Positions 1 to 11,965 of a stretch of DNA of 64,000 nucleotides are shown one piece after another; positions within the stretch are counted from its first letter, which is position 1, and every line of letters begins with the position of its first letter. The DNA lies in NCBI RefSeq assembly GCF_011397635.1, contig NC_064761.1, forward strand, positions 43,302,143-43,366,142. Reading direction: 5' to 3'. Made by a program: the position numbers and the translations under genes. Source of the stretch: Epinephelus fuscoguttatus (taxonomy: Eukaryota > Chordata > Actinopteri > Perciformes > Serranidae). The notes below the pieces were generated by a model. That model saw only the letters and a list, made by a program, of their open reading frames with translations. It was not told where the DNA came from and made no database searches.

Positions 1-3000
1 TGTTGTTGGCTCATGTTTTGAAGAACAGAGCGCCGCCAAACTTTCCTCCAGGACCGTGGGCTCTTCCTTTCATTGGCGACCTTCTTCGCATGGATCCCAG
101 CAGGATCCACCTGCAGATGGGAGAGGTATGTATCACTGTGCTCAGAGGTGGACAAAGATACTTTAACTACAGAAGACGTAGCAACAGCATGGTGTAGAAG
201 TACACTGTTTAAGTGCCAGTTCTCATTCAGAAATTGACAGCAAAAGTCTGAAAGTGTGGGCATCAACATATGTTAAAAGTACCAAAAGAAATGTAGTCAT
301 GATGCAGAATGGCCCATTTCAGAATAATTTATTATTGAATAATAATTATTGATGCATTCGTGTGTCCATCACTTTGCTGTTGCAGCTGGTAAAGACAGAG
401 CTATTAAATTCCTTCAGGATCAGCAAAGTATTATCTTAACTGGTGTTTGTATTATTAATCTGAAACTTTCAAGTGACTTAAGGTATTACATAACTGAGTA
501 AATGCACTTGATGACTGCTCGGTGTCACACCTCGTTCAGTGAAACAAAATGTCTGAGGCTTTTTAAAACACACACACACCTACGTCTACCTCTGTATTCA
601 CTGTGATCGATTTTTACACTTTTCCAAATGTGTATTACTTTGCCTTAATTCATATAGCATTGTACACCACTTTCTGCATTTTTAAATGCTTAAATAAATA
701 CATCTGGGTGTAGAAGAAAAATCCAGAGAGCAACATTTCAGAGCTGCTAGACAACATGTTTCAGGCATTTTCCTGTGGCAAAGGTAGTTAATCATTTACT
801 TAAATCTAAAACGTATATACAAAAGATCAAATAAGTTGCATTCCAGCATTATACTTGTGAACTAAGGAGTGCCCTGATAGCCGCTAAAGGGCTTTAGAAG
901 GGGGGTGGGATCAAGGTCCTGTGTTAAACCACACACTGATCTAAGTGACATGTTGTGTCTGTCTGTCGATCATCTCCTGCTCTGTTTTAGTACCTTTGAC
1001 ATCACAACCCTACAAATACAAAACCCTGAAGTTATTCTGGCACACTGATTCTCGATGTGCCAGACCAGCAGAAATCTTACAAATTGCCTAAATTGCCAGA
1101 GTTCCTTACCACCCTCTTTCCCAGCTGTCACTCCTGCATTAGAGTCGAAACTCATGATTGTGGTTGCAGGATTAATACTGTGTTGTCCACAGAGCTGCTG
1201 AGTCCACTCTGCACCCGGTCAGAGGTCATTGTGTACCTCAAAATAACCGTAACAGAGTTTAGGATAGAAGAGGGAACATGTATGCTGCTATCAACAATGC
1301 TAACTTTTAAAGAGGCTACAGTAGTCAAATCCAGAGGTTAAACATTAACCTGTGACCCAGGTGCATGTTTGTGCTGCAGCCCTCTGAAGCCAGACTCTTT
1401 TTTTTGGGTGTCATCCTCCGTGAACCAAAAACACCAGTCTGCTCTGTGTGCTCAGTTTGCAGAGAAATATGGAAACATTTTCAGCCTCCAGATCTTTGGT
1501 GGAAGAGTTGTAGTCCTGTATGGCTACAAGCTCGTGAGAGAGGCCCTGGTCCAAAGAGGAGAGGACTACACAGATCGCCCCTCTGTGCCACTGTTTGAAG
1601 AAATAGTTGGGAGAAAAGGTGTGTGTTGTGTTGTGTTTAAAAAGTCACAAGTTACTATTTAGTTAGAGTGGTAGCATCAAACCATTATGGGCATATTAGC
1701 ATTCAGCTAGTTGTGCTAATGCTGTTTTGTGTTTCCAAAGGTCTGGTGATAGCGAACGGCCCTCCATGGAAGGAGCAGAGGAGATTTGCTCTTCGTACAC
1801 TCAGAAACTTCGGTTTGGGCAAGAAGACGCTGGAGCCATCCATCCAGCAGGAGTGCCATTATCTCACTGAGGCTTTTGCCCTTGAGCAAGGCACTGAACA
1901 CATTTCACTTTTCAACAAGCAACAGCTAATTAGTAATAATGTGTCTTATAGTGCATGATCTCTCTTCTGCTGTGCTTCAGTTTTGCAACAGAAGCATGTA
2001 CCATGTGACTCTATGTTTCCCTGCCTCATGATCTAACAGGCTGCACCTGTGTGCTTCATTCCTTTTAATGTGCATTTTATGTTTTGACTTTCCTGCGTGT
2101 CTTGTCTACATTTTGTCTTTATTTTACAGGGAAGCCGTTTAACGCCCAGACACTGATAAACAACGCTGTGTCCAACATCATCTGCTGCCTGGTGTTTGGA
2201 GAACGCTTTGAGTACACTGACAAGCAGCACCAGAATATTCTTCAGAACTTCAATGAGTTAGTGTACTTAGAGGGAGGCGTGTGGGCACAGGTGAGCCTCC
2301 TTTGCAAACAAGACGCGTGATCTTTGTAAAATCAGGTCTGATATATTGACAGAAATGGAACATAACAGTTAATCTCTGAAAATAAGAGCTGTTTTGTTCT
2401 CGTTACCTTAGAATGAACTGTTTTATCTACATAGGAGGCGGGTCCTACTTTATTGAGATCACCATGTTGAACCGCCTTGTTCCTACAGTAGCCCAGAACA
2501 GACAAACCAAACACTTGCTCCAGATAGGGCCATTCGCATTTTCGTGTCAGCCACCGTAGTTTGAAGCCCGTCTGCGATGTGCCAAACAGCATAGGCGGAA
2601 ACACTGATTTGTAAAGTAAAACTGATTTATTAAGTGTTTCTACTGATTTTAATCACCTGGTGTGTTTGTTTCTGAGAGGATGAGACCTCTGTGGATAATT
2701 TGGCTCCCAGTAAAAACCTCCTGAACAGTCAACGCTGTAGGAATCCTAACCAGGAGAAGTCAGCTGGTTGCAGTGTGTAATCCTCAAGGCTGTTTCAATC
2801 AGGAGAGACAGAAGGGTGCACAATATATGTGTAACACAAGTCTTTGGTGCTCGGACACCAGAGGGAGATTATTTGTGATGATGGGACATCTGAATGTCAG
2901 CAGGATGAATCCCCCCATGGAGTCCAGACACTGGTGGAGGTGATGGTTGCTGCAGTCAGAGTAGACTGGGAGGTGATTTAGAAGAGGAGGTGGTACCAAG

Positions 3001-6000
3001 GCTGCAGAGTGAAAGGACCGTGGGCAGAAAAAGAACCATACTCAAAATGAGGAGCAGTGAGATGATGCATTGCTGTGCTATTGGTTGATTGTGGATCAGC
3101 TGTAGAACAGCTGATGACTCGATTCACAGCCCCAGACATTGACAGCTGGAGACAGAGAGAGAGCCTTTCACGACACTCAAGGTCACCTTACAAGCAAAGA
3201 CAGAGAAAATAACAACAGATTTAAAAAGTCAACGAGAGAAGAATACAGTAACAAATAAATAAATAATAATAACTAGTCCATAGCCATTGGTAGCTTTGTC
3301 ACCTTCTACCTATGCCAGTCCTCAATGCCTATGTGCAGTTTCACATAGATTGACCACGTCAGTGAGTAGAAAAACGTGGGACAGACAGAATGACTGACTG
3401 ACAGAATGACACACTGACAGTTTCCCTGATTATGTACAGCATACCATACCATGACTTAGTCATACCAAACATTAGAAACAACACCAACATTGGTCCACAG
3501 GGGGAGCCACAGCGATCGGTCGCATTTTAGCCATTTTGAAGCATTTTCCTGTTGTTATAGCGCCACCCAGTTGCCAATTAGAGTTAAATTTCTCCAGTCA
3601 CCTTGAGGCGTCCTGTTCTACATATCTACCAAGTTTAGTAAAAATCCATATGGCGGTTAGGCCTAGATAAGAAATGAGCTCTCTAGCGCCCCCATTTTGT
3701 TTGATGGGCTCAATAATGGAGGGGTCCCCTCAGATTATGTGTGGTCATATGCCTACAAAGTTGCGTGGTGATGGGTGAAACCCTTGAGATGTTCTACACC
3801 TTTATGTGATGAGCCACGCCCTCCGCAATATTCATTGCCTTATAGAAGCTCAGTTTTAGGAAGTTTTCCAACTTTTGCCAAGAGGGAACTTTAGATATTG
3901 CTCCCTAGATTATGTTCACCCAGTTTCATGCAGATCGCTCAAACTTCCTAGGAAGAGATCCATTTGAAGTGTTTTTTTAAAAAAAAATTCAAAATGGCGG
4001 AAAATCTCTATAACTGGAAGTTATGGGTTCTTGAGGCAAATGTGTTCCTCATGAGGAGAGGCATCTCTGTGCAAAGTTTCATGTCTCTACCACATACGGG
4101 GCATGAGATATGCCCATTCAAAGTTTGACATTTCAATGGGTTGCTATAGCGCCCCCCTTTGGCCAATTGATGTAATATTGCTTCATTGGCATCCTCCCAT
4201 GACCCTCTACCACTGTGCCAAGTTTCACATGGATTGACCAAGTCAGTGAGGAGAAAAACGTGAAACACACACACACACACACAGAGTTTTTGTCATTATA
4301 TAGTACGACAATAAGTACTTAAATATGTTTAAGTAGAGGCAGGATGAAAAATACATTGTGTTTGATACTACGTACGAAAATTAACTTTTTGCATCAGATA
4401 ATTATGCAGATCAAGCGAGGCTCATCTTTGTATAAACTTAATTTTTCATGTGTAAAAAATACATTTTGCAAGTGAAGTCAATTTAGTTGTGTTAAGGTGG
4501 TGTACTTGCTAAACTTAGGTTGACTTTACTTAGAAAAATTATTTGTTATGCACAGAAGTCATTTATACAAAGACCAGTCTTGATCGACATAATAATCTTA
4601 ATTTTTTAAAGTTACACACACTCATATGATCCTCTCTTTGAATGCCTGATGTTGAGAGAAGACCTTTGAGCAGACAGATAAGTTGACTCACAGGGTCTGT
4701 TTGCTGATGATCTGGTCTTCATGCTATGTAGATTTATAACGCAGTACCCTGGCTGATGAAGTGGCTGCCTGGACCTCACAAGAGGATATTCACTCTGACA
4801 CAAAATATTATTGACTATGTAGAAGCCAAGGTCAGTGAACACAGAGGGAGCTTTGACCCGTCCTCACCAAGAGACTACATCGACTGCTTCCTCGCTGAGA
4901 TGGAAGAGGTGAGTGTTTTTATGTCTCTGTGTTGTGTTTGTTCTCTTTGCATCTGCTGATGAAACATGTCAACCGACACTACAAACTGTCCTTTGTGTTA
5001 TTAACAGATGAAGGACAAAGACTCTGGTTTTGATTTGGAGAATTTGAGTTTTTGCGCTCTGGACCTGTTTATTGCTGGAACTGAAACCACGACCACGACT
5101 TTACACTGGGGACTGCTGTACATGATCTACTACCCTCACATACAAGGTGTGTGTATGTATGAGTAATATCTGTCCCAACTGTAAGTGTCCTGACAAGTAT
5201 CAGAGGTCCCTCAGTCGTCCACGCAGCACTCAGCCTCACTCTGTTTCCTGTTGTCACTGTGTGCAGAGAGAGTCCAGGCTGAGATAGATACTGTCGTTGG
5301 TTCATCCAAACAGCCCTCGATGACTGACCGAGAAAACATGCCCTATACTGATGCCGTCATCCATGAGATCCAGAGGATGGCCAACATTCTTCCCCTCAAT
5401 TTGCTCCACATGACAAACAAAGACACCACACTGGACAAGTACACACTGCCAAAGGTACATGATGCACATGTGATTGCTTTACAGTATGTGAGCAACGTTT
5501 AGCGTTACATTTTGGGTCGCACCCATGGATAGAGTACTGAACAGAGGAGCCCCTCTGGCCTTCACCTGCAACATACTCCCCATATTAACGTATACTGATC
5601 AGGAAAAGACCCAGAAGACCTCAAGAGACACAAAGGAAGAGGAAAACGGGGCAAAACACACATAGAGAGACACAAATTGACCACAAGGACGGTTCCTAAT
5701 GCCATTACCAGTCTGTGTGGTGTTCCTCAAGCTTCACGTAATTTGTCCTTTGCTCATATCTCCTGGGGGTGCAGGGCACATAAATGTTAATACCTACATT
5801 CAATGGACAAGCACAAGCAAAACTTGTAGTATGTACTGTAATTCAAACCAATAAACAAAGTTGGGAAAAAAAGACTACAAGGAGACGCAAAACAGCAACA
5901 ACCAAAGAGTGTCGTGCTCCTTTGTAAGAGATGGGTGGGGGCGGGGCCTCTTGCATAACGTTTCCAACTGTCTCAAAATCCCTCCATTGGTGCATTGATG

Positions 6001-7870
6001 GTAAAATTCTGGGCCAGTACCGATGTTTAAAATGAGAATTTGGCTGTTAGCAAATAACAATATTTCTTATTTTTGTTGTTGTTATTTATTCCCCCTTTTG
6101 TGCCAGTGAAACACAGAAATGTTCATTGTTCAAAAATAACTGTCTCTGAGCCATTCTGCGTTTCATTACACTGTGTTTTCAAATATACAGATTTATGAAA
6201 CAACCTTTAAAATGTGTAAGGTTTAGGGAGAATTAGTCAGGATTGCAGATTGCACCGAGCTGAAACGTCTCCTGGTCAGGATTCCTTCAGTGTTCATTGT
6301 TGAGGAGGTTCTTACCAGGAGCAGAACTATCCACAGAGGTCTCCTCCTCTCCAAAACAAACAGACCAGGTGATTAAAACTGGTAAAACCACTGGATAAAC
6401 CAGAGTTGGCCCACTAGTCCAGCACCTGCTAACCTATGCTCACATGTTTGGGTTGTCCGTACGTACGTATGCATGTCCCATTCTTGTAAAGGTATAAAAA
6501 CAGTAATGAGTAATGTGTTATACATTGATTTTTTTGAGATATGACCCCAATACTGATTAAAACAAACTCAGCAGAAGAAGTACTTCCGTTAACTGTTTTC
6601 ATTCTTGGTATCTTCTCAGGGCACCCCTGTCCTGCCCACGCTGACCTCGGTTCTACGTGATGAGACGATGTGGGAAACTCCACACTCCTTCAACCCTCAA
6701 CATTTTCTGGACCAGGACGGCAAATTTAGGAAGAGAGAGGCCTTCCTCCCCTTTTCAGCAGGTCAGTCAGTAGTCTCTGAAACTGAGTTATATGTTTAAT
6801 CCTTATACAGAAGAACATGAAGACAGTTACATTTGCCTGTTTAAAGGCCCACATCGGCGGCTTTTCAGCCGATTGAGCATGTTGAATCGGCGGCGGAGCT
6901 TGTCGGTGAGAGAGATCACTCTGATTGGCTGTTCAGGTTTTATTTCCTCGCCCCTGTAGCGAGTGAATCTGCCTGTGTGAAACCGGGGCTAACCAGTGCT
7001 TCCTCCTCAGGCTCCACTTCACTCAGCTGCCCCACAGACCCGCTGCTTCTTCACACTTTAACCTGAATAACAAACCGGAGCTAGCTGGGAGCGGCTAGCG
7101 GAGCATTAGCCGCAGCATGACCGGAGGGAAGCACAGCCAGTTAGCCTCCGCTAGTCTCTGAGCTAGCCCCGGCTCTCCGTTTGGATCCAACCGGAGCACC
7201 GAGCCCTGGTTTGTTATTCAGGTTAAAGTGGGAAGAAGCAGCGGGTTTATCGGGCAGCTGAGTGAAGTGGAGCCTGCGGAGGAAACATCGGGACCGTCTG
7301 GATGTAATAGTCCGTGGAGGTGCTGCGGTGCTCGGCTGCACAGATAGGAAACCCCTCGGCTGACAGGATGTACCACTCTCTCACTCCGCTCTCTCTCACA
7401 CAGGCGCAGAACGTACGTGCTACTTGGCCGTCGGATGTAGTCCGTGTAGTGTGTTCAAATGCAACTGACACAGGGCGACGTGAGGCGACGTAGACAACGC
7501 AAGAGTTGGCTTTTGTCGCCGCTAGTTCTTTGATGTCAGTTTGGTGTGTCCGCACCTTAACAGTTTCCTGTACATAAGAGGGAGTCAGGTTTCATGTCTT
7601 ACTTCTTTGGTTGTTTCAGACTCTGAGCTGCAGCATTATCATGTGGTCAAAGTGGAAATAGTGTGTATATAACTCATCTGTTGTGTATTGTTAGGTAAGC
7701 GTGTGTGTCTCGGGGAGCAGCTGGCCAGGATGGAGTTATTCCTCTTCTTCACCTCCCTCCTTCAGAGGTTTTCTTTCTCAGCACCTGCTGGAGAGCAGCC
7801 CAGTCTGGATTACAAGTTAGGAGCCACTCTGTGTCCCAAACCTTACCGCCTCTGTGCCGTACCACGATAA
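1..7870 (+). CDS. CYP2J-like cytochrome P450, copy A (5' end outside window)
   Basis: Microsomal haem-thiolate monooxygenase of the vertebrate CYP2J/2N/2P/2AD group, expected in the ER membrane and oxidising fatty acids or xenobiotics with electrons from P450 reductase (family knowledge). Exons read from splice sites and the sister copies: 1-125 (partial), 1456-1618, 1741-1890, 2130-2290, 4732-4908, 5008-5146, 5267-5454, 6620-6761, 7695-7870 (stop TAA 7868-7870). Exon sizes 163/150/161/177/139/188/142/176 fit the CYP2 pattern and phases agree throughout. Visible: proline-rich hinge PPNFPPGP, I-helix AGTETTTTT, ExxR as EIQR, FNPQHF, haem motif [11 protein letters not shown]. Intron 3 starts with GC, not GT. 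The residue before the I-helix AGTETT is Ile, where copies B and C have Gly. Introns hold MITEs and a large dispersed repeat, but no exon is broken. Family is certain; the subfamily name (2J, 2N, 2P or 2AD) cannot be settled by eye. Confidence 0.93.
1891..2129 (+). other. GC-AG intron 3 of P450 copy A
   Basis: Exon 3 must end at 1890 to keep the 150-nt CYP2 exon size and the phase 1 join to exon 4 (G + GG giving Gly-Lys-Pro). The intron then begins GCACTG and ends TTTACAG. No GT nearby preserves both frame and length. The same donor occurs in copies B (14400) and C (25964). Confidence 0.75.
2330..2800. mobile_element. MITE-like repeat in intron 4 of copy A
   Basis: Shares blocks with 14900-15110 in copy B intron 4 (GTTACCTTAGAATGA, CTACATAGG) and with 6205-6400 in opposite orientation (gaggtctcctcctctc, accaggtgattaaaa). 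The family begins near AAAGGTCCAGTGTGTAAGATTTAGG in the copy B example. Non-coding and degenerate. The rest of intron 4 up to 3270 shows nothing recognisable. Confidence 0.5.
3271..4305 (+). repeat. Dispersed 1-kb repeat, family R1, copy 1
   Basis: Starts at AACTAGTCCATAG and ends at a CA run followed by CAGAGTTTTTGTCATTATATAGTA. Other copies: 27617-28520, 30755-31060 (partial) and 57743-58393 (reverse). It contains repeated phrases such as TTGACCAAGTCAGTGAGGAG and TATAGCGCCCCCCTTTGG and no open protein frame. Superfamily not identified. Confidence 0.7.
6205..6400. mobile_element. Degenerate MITE in intron 7 of copy A
   Basis: Inverted relative of the 2330-2800 repeat: GGTTTAGGGAGAATTAG, GAGGTCTCCTCCTCTCC and GACCAGGTGATTAAAACTGG match it on the other strand. 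The remainder of intron 7 (5520-6200) shows no feature I can name. Confidence 0.4.
6845..7556. mobile_element. TTAA-flanked MITE in intron 8 of copy A
   Basis: A 712-bp insertion bordered by TTAA on both sides (6841-6844, 7557-7560). The flanking text GAGTTATATGTT and AACAGTTTCCTGTACATAAG is contiguous in copy C intron 8 (37742-37780), which gives an approximate empty site. An internal inverted repeat (about 6999-7077 against 7205-7288) can form a hairpin. A TTAA target duplication suits piggyBac- or Kolobok-type elements. Confidence 0.65.
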
Positions 7871-8280
7871 TCCACCGCCTGCCCCAAACTGAACCATCAC
7901 CAACACACAGAGTCCATCCCCCAATAACCAAATGGATCCCTTACAGACTCGTTGACTCAAGCCCTAAGCCCTTACAGACCTAGGACCAATTCCACTGGGG
8001 GCATGTGTCTAACTACAGTTATCTTTAATAACAATAATAATAGATAAATGGAAACTTCTTTGTCTTTCTTTAATAGGTTGTGTGAATAATGTTAGGGTGG
8101 TGGTTATTCCTAAATTTCTTTATCTGTTTCAGAACATCCCTATCTACTTCACATCTTCTTTTAAGACTCTAGACTCCGTCATTATGCCCTTTGTCTGTGC
8201 CAACAAGCCTTCTGGCATCTCTAAGACACACCTACAGAAGCCCACAGCTGACGGCGGTCTTTGCCTTTGTGTCTTTTGAC
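7871..8280 (+). other. 3' flank shared by the three P450 copies
   Basis: Sequence after the stop (AAACTGAACCATCA, then GACTCTAGACTCCGTCATTA and TCTAAGACACACCTACAGAA) recurs after copies B (20741-21060) and C (38075-38365). It is the 3' UTR and downstream end of the ancestral duplication unit. In copy C part of it is repeated again: GCCTGCTTCAAACTGAACCA is found near 38083 and near 38367. Confidence 0.6.
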
Positions 8281-8389
8281 ATTATTATTGGACCTGTAAT
8301 GAAAGAGCGTGCGTTCTCTGGAACCACATCCAAGGAAACACTTTTGGGCCCAGGCGGCCTGAGATTGAGTCCTATGATATGCTATCAAC

Positions 8390-8646
8390 CACTGCAAAGT
8401 TGAATATATTCAATGTCATACTTGCATTTGGCCATGTTGTCGAGCTACTTTGCTGTCTGCTGTGGTTATTCACTCACTCTACAGCAGGAGACGGCACTTC
8501 AGAATAAGAGCTTGTGCTGGAAATTAACTGTACTTCAAAATAAAACCTTTTTTACAAACTTGACACATTTGCGAGTCATTTGCTGTCCATTGAGAGTCGA
8601 CCAGGATCCACTTTTGGATCACGACCCACCATTTGGGAACCGCTGC
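8390..8646. mobile_element. hAT-type MITE (family H1), 5' truncated
   Basis: Matches the intact copies at 38755-39085 and 54756-55037: AATATATTCAATGTCATACTTGC, TACTTCAAAATAAA, ACAAACTTGACACATTTGCGAG and the end GGGAACCGCTG. The left terminal repeat is missing or degraded. The following 8750-9440 shows nothing recognised. Confidence 0.6.
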
Positions 8647-9457
8647 ATTAAATAATGTTGCTAACTCTGAGCAACTTTGAAAAATAAAATGGCTGATTAC
8701 TATGACTGCTGTGAAATAAATCAATGTATAACTTCTTGTCAATAACATAAGATGTCAGCTCCGCCAGATCTCTGATACTCATCATGTACACTATAGGAAA
8801 AAATGAAATTACTGGGAGGTTGGCTCATTAAAAGGTTTAATTGTTAAGAAGCTGATCTTTTAAAATATATTTTCCCAACATTAATGAAGAGTAAAAATGA
8901 AAAACCCAAAAAGTAAGGTATTGTCCCAATTCTCAACAATGAGTGACTACAAAAGGCTCACTGTGAAATGTTTTTGCTCCTGCAGACAGGATGGTGGTGC
9001 CTGTGGTGTTATCTGATGAGGAGAGGGGGAAGTTGGGAAAAAAAAAGCCCCATAGTGTTACATAACGTTGGTGACCTCTCACAACCTCTGAAGTGAAAAA
9101 CAAGGCTGGAGCTTGAGCTCTCCCAGCTGGTTGTTGACTGTGTGTGCAGTGTGTGTTATGGACACAGGGAGGCTTCCTGATCAGTTCAGTAAAAATAATG
9201 TCAGTAATCTGGAATACAGTGTAAGTTTTAACCTTGTACAATAGATGTATTGTTATGCAGACTGGTGTATGTAACAGATGTGTTGAGTAGATAGCTGTGT
9301 CATGATCTCAAAATACGAGTTACTTCTGACCCAGTATCAAAGGCTGCAGCAGTAAAACAATTCAGTAATAATCAGTGATAAAGGAAGAAGAGACGTTTCA
9401 CCTCCACCTCATGATTTTGCTTCTGTACTTCTTAATGACATAATGCTTTTCCTGTCA

Positions 9458-9673
9458 CTATTGGTGCCCCATTGGTTTGCCGACCAGTGGGGCTAACTGA
9501 TATATTATGCTTTTGCTGTATCCTGTTGGAAAAACGTCAAAAACGTTCTTCCTGGAAGCGAAGGCTTCTAGGGCAGCCTTCTGTTTCTCTCTCAAGGAAA
9601 AAGATAAGTGTAGTTGGCTTAGCGTTTCTTCCAAAGCTAAATTAAATGGACGCGGTCCTTCTGCAGCTGCCAT
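9458..9673 (-). pseudogene. RecQ-type helicase N-terminal fragment
   Basis: A 71-codon frame starts MAAAEGPRPF and carries a DExH-helicase entry: LREKQKAALEAF (Q-motif-like) followed by VFPTGYSKSIIYQLAPLV, resembling RecQ motif I (PTGxGKS) with Gly replaced by Ser. It ends soon after, with no motif II. No intron or downstream helicase part was found, so it is probably a retro- or transposon-borne remnant and not a gene. Confidence 0.5.
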
Positions 9674-10630
9674 CTTGTCTGTTTACTTTTAGACTCCTAC
9701 GGTGCAGCGCTGTCCTCATCATGTTATGCCTGCCCAGAACCCGCCTCTTTCAGATAGACTGATCTGATTGGTCCGATGGCGATTCACCGGGCTCTGCTAG
9801 TCGGACCGGATCCCCGTGCAGAGCAAATTCGAATTTGCTAGGGGCGGGGCATCTGGATTTCCAGGTTAGGGATGTCGCTCTCAGTATTTAGAACATGTGC
9901 TTGCAACATGAAAGTAGTAGAGGACTTAAAGACATTTATACCATAAATTGTTTCATAAACATTTACATTTAGAATGCAGGAAACTAAGACCTTGACACAC
10001 CAAATTTTCTGGCAGAGGATCCCTGAAACGAAACCAACACTCTCGACTTACTGCAACAATACCATTAAGGGCAGTGTGGGAGATTTAGGGGCATCTATTT
10101 GCCGAAATTGTATATCCTCCTGAGACCTGAACTTTTGTTTAGTATGCTGTTTTTAATTTCTCCAAGCTTTTTGGGCTCAGTAGGACCCAATAAGTAAAAA
10201 AAAACAAAAAAAACCCTAAACTTTGTCAACAATAATAAAGTCCCAGTATCCTTAAACGAGACGATAATAAAGTCCCAATGTCTTCAGTCAAGAACGTCCT
10301 AATTAACAGCGTCTTATTTGTTACTGTTGCTGAAATTGGTGAAATCTGTTACCATATCAAACTAAGAACATTATTAATCATAAATCAACAAGTTTCAGCC
10401 ATAAAATGTGATCAGGTTTTGGGGTCAATTTTCAGAGTGGCTAAACAGAGCTTGACAGATTGCTTTTATTTTTTTACTGAGACAATAAAAATAAAAACTC
10501 TCTTGCACATTTCCTGTTGTGCATGAATGGCGCTATATAAATAAAATTGCCTTGCCTTACTGCTAGTGTGCTATTGGTTAAGCTGCCTGAGGCTGCTGAT
10601 CCCTAATCTATAGGCTAGTTCCTACATTTG

Positions 10631-11645
10631 AATGTGGGGCCCATGTGGGTAGTAAATGGGCTGAAATATGGGCCCCCAATGGGACTGTCCACAAGTTCAA
10701 TATAGGCCCCATGCCATTTGACCACATGGTTGGATTATCCAAGTGGGCCCCATATAAGATGCCCATTTTGGACCTCTACCTTCTTGGTACCCAGGTGGCA
10801 CTAGAATAACCCATGTGGGGCCAACTTGGGTAAACCCACCCATGTGGGTGATTAACCCTTCACTAAGTCCCGCCCCTGGACACAGACTGGCCAATTATAA
10901 CGTAGTATCGGCCGGCTCAGACCAGCAGGGAAACTGACGCCCCCCGGAGATCAGTGCTGGCTGCAGCATGGGGGCGGAGCCAAACACCGTTCATCTGCAC
11001 ACACTGTGATGCCACACAGCTGGTTGAATATCAGCAAAGTTTCCCTTTATATTCATTGTCTTGGGTGTCGATCAGCAGCGATGTGGTGGTTCACTTTTAC
11101 ACTGTGATCTGTAGCCTATAGTTCGGCTTTAGCTTCTAACTATCTTTGTCTTTTTAACCTGTTGTTGCTGCTGAGTCAGTTTGACATCCTGGATATATCC
11201 TTCAAACACAGACTGTAGACCCCTCTGTCTGCTTCTCTCTGGAATCACTCTTTCATTTCTCCAAAAGTATGACTTCTTCAGGGAGTGCAGTTAGTGACAG
11301 TGTGGGCTCCATGTTTACTGTGACAGCATGTTGGACCATCACAAAGGGGCGGGGCTTAGCTTATGTGGAACCTGTGGACAGTCTAGCTAGGGACGGGACT
11401 TAGTGAAGAGTCAATCGCCCACATGGGTGGGTTTACCCAAGTTGGCCCCACATGGGTTATTCTAGTGCCACCTGGGTACCAAGAGGGTACAGGTCCAAAA
11501 TGGGCATCTTATATGGGGCCTACTTGGATAACCCGCCCATGTGGTCAAATGGCACAGGGCCTATATTGAACTTGTGGACATTCCCATTGGGGCCCCATTT
11601 TTCAGCCCATTTATTACCCACATGGGACAAACATACAAATGTTGG
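10631..11645. mobile_element. Fold-back DNA element with about 250-bp inverted arms
   Basis: Left arm (about 10631-10880) and right arm (about 11395-11645) are inverted copies. Shared phrases include TAAATGGGCTGAAATATGGG, CAAGTTCAATATAGG, CTAGAATAACCCATGTGGGG, GGGTAAACCCACCCATGTGGG and CACTAAGTCCCGCCCC. The 510-bp centre is unrelated to the arms and codes for nothing obvious. Short ORFs in the arms are by-products. Confidence 0.7.
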
Positions 11646-11833
11646 CTGGGTTCTGACCTAATCCAAAGATTTAATATATATATGATTCTAAAATGGTCCA
11701 TTCTGCAGAAAGAAAACTTTGAGTATCTGAAGTTAAGAAAAAGATGTTGTGTTTTGCTACTTTTACATGAATAAAAGATCTGAGTACTAAAGTGCCAAAA
11801 ATGTCTCCCTGTATTTTTGCTGTGCTTTTATTT

Positions 11834-11965
11834 TGAAGGTCAGGCACACAGACCACAAGTGAAATCACAGTGACAAGGAACCAAAAACATCACGCCCATT
11901 TACTGGCTTTTACTAAGCGCTGTTCATTCACAGTAACAAACACTGTAAAGTAAATACACTAAGAG
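11834..11965 (+). promoter_or_regulatory. Conserved promoter-proximal block upstream of copy B
   Basis: About 130 bases directly upstream of the copy B ATG are shared with the copy C upstream region (23117-23269): TATTTTGAAGGTCAGGCA at the far end, CGCCCA in the middle, AGCGCTGTTCA, then GTAAAGTAAATACACTAAGAG before the ATG. The conservation fits 5' UTR plus core promoter of the tandem copies, though it may only reflect recent duplication. No certain TATA box was identified. Confidence 0.4.

Noticed and set aside
1365..1455. Possible longer exon 2 starting upstream ([13 protein letters not shown])
   Set aside because: The frame is open by chance in the intron; the AG at 1454-1455 followed by TTTGCAGAGAAA gives the exact CYP2 exon size, and the upstream text is not P450-like.
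7141..7555. Overlapping minus-strand frames of 66 and 102 codons
   Set aside because: They lie within the TTAA-flanked MITE in intron 8 of copy A and show no protein features.
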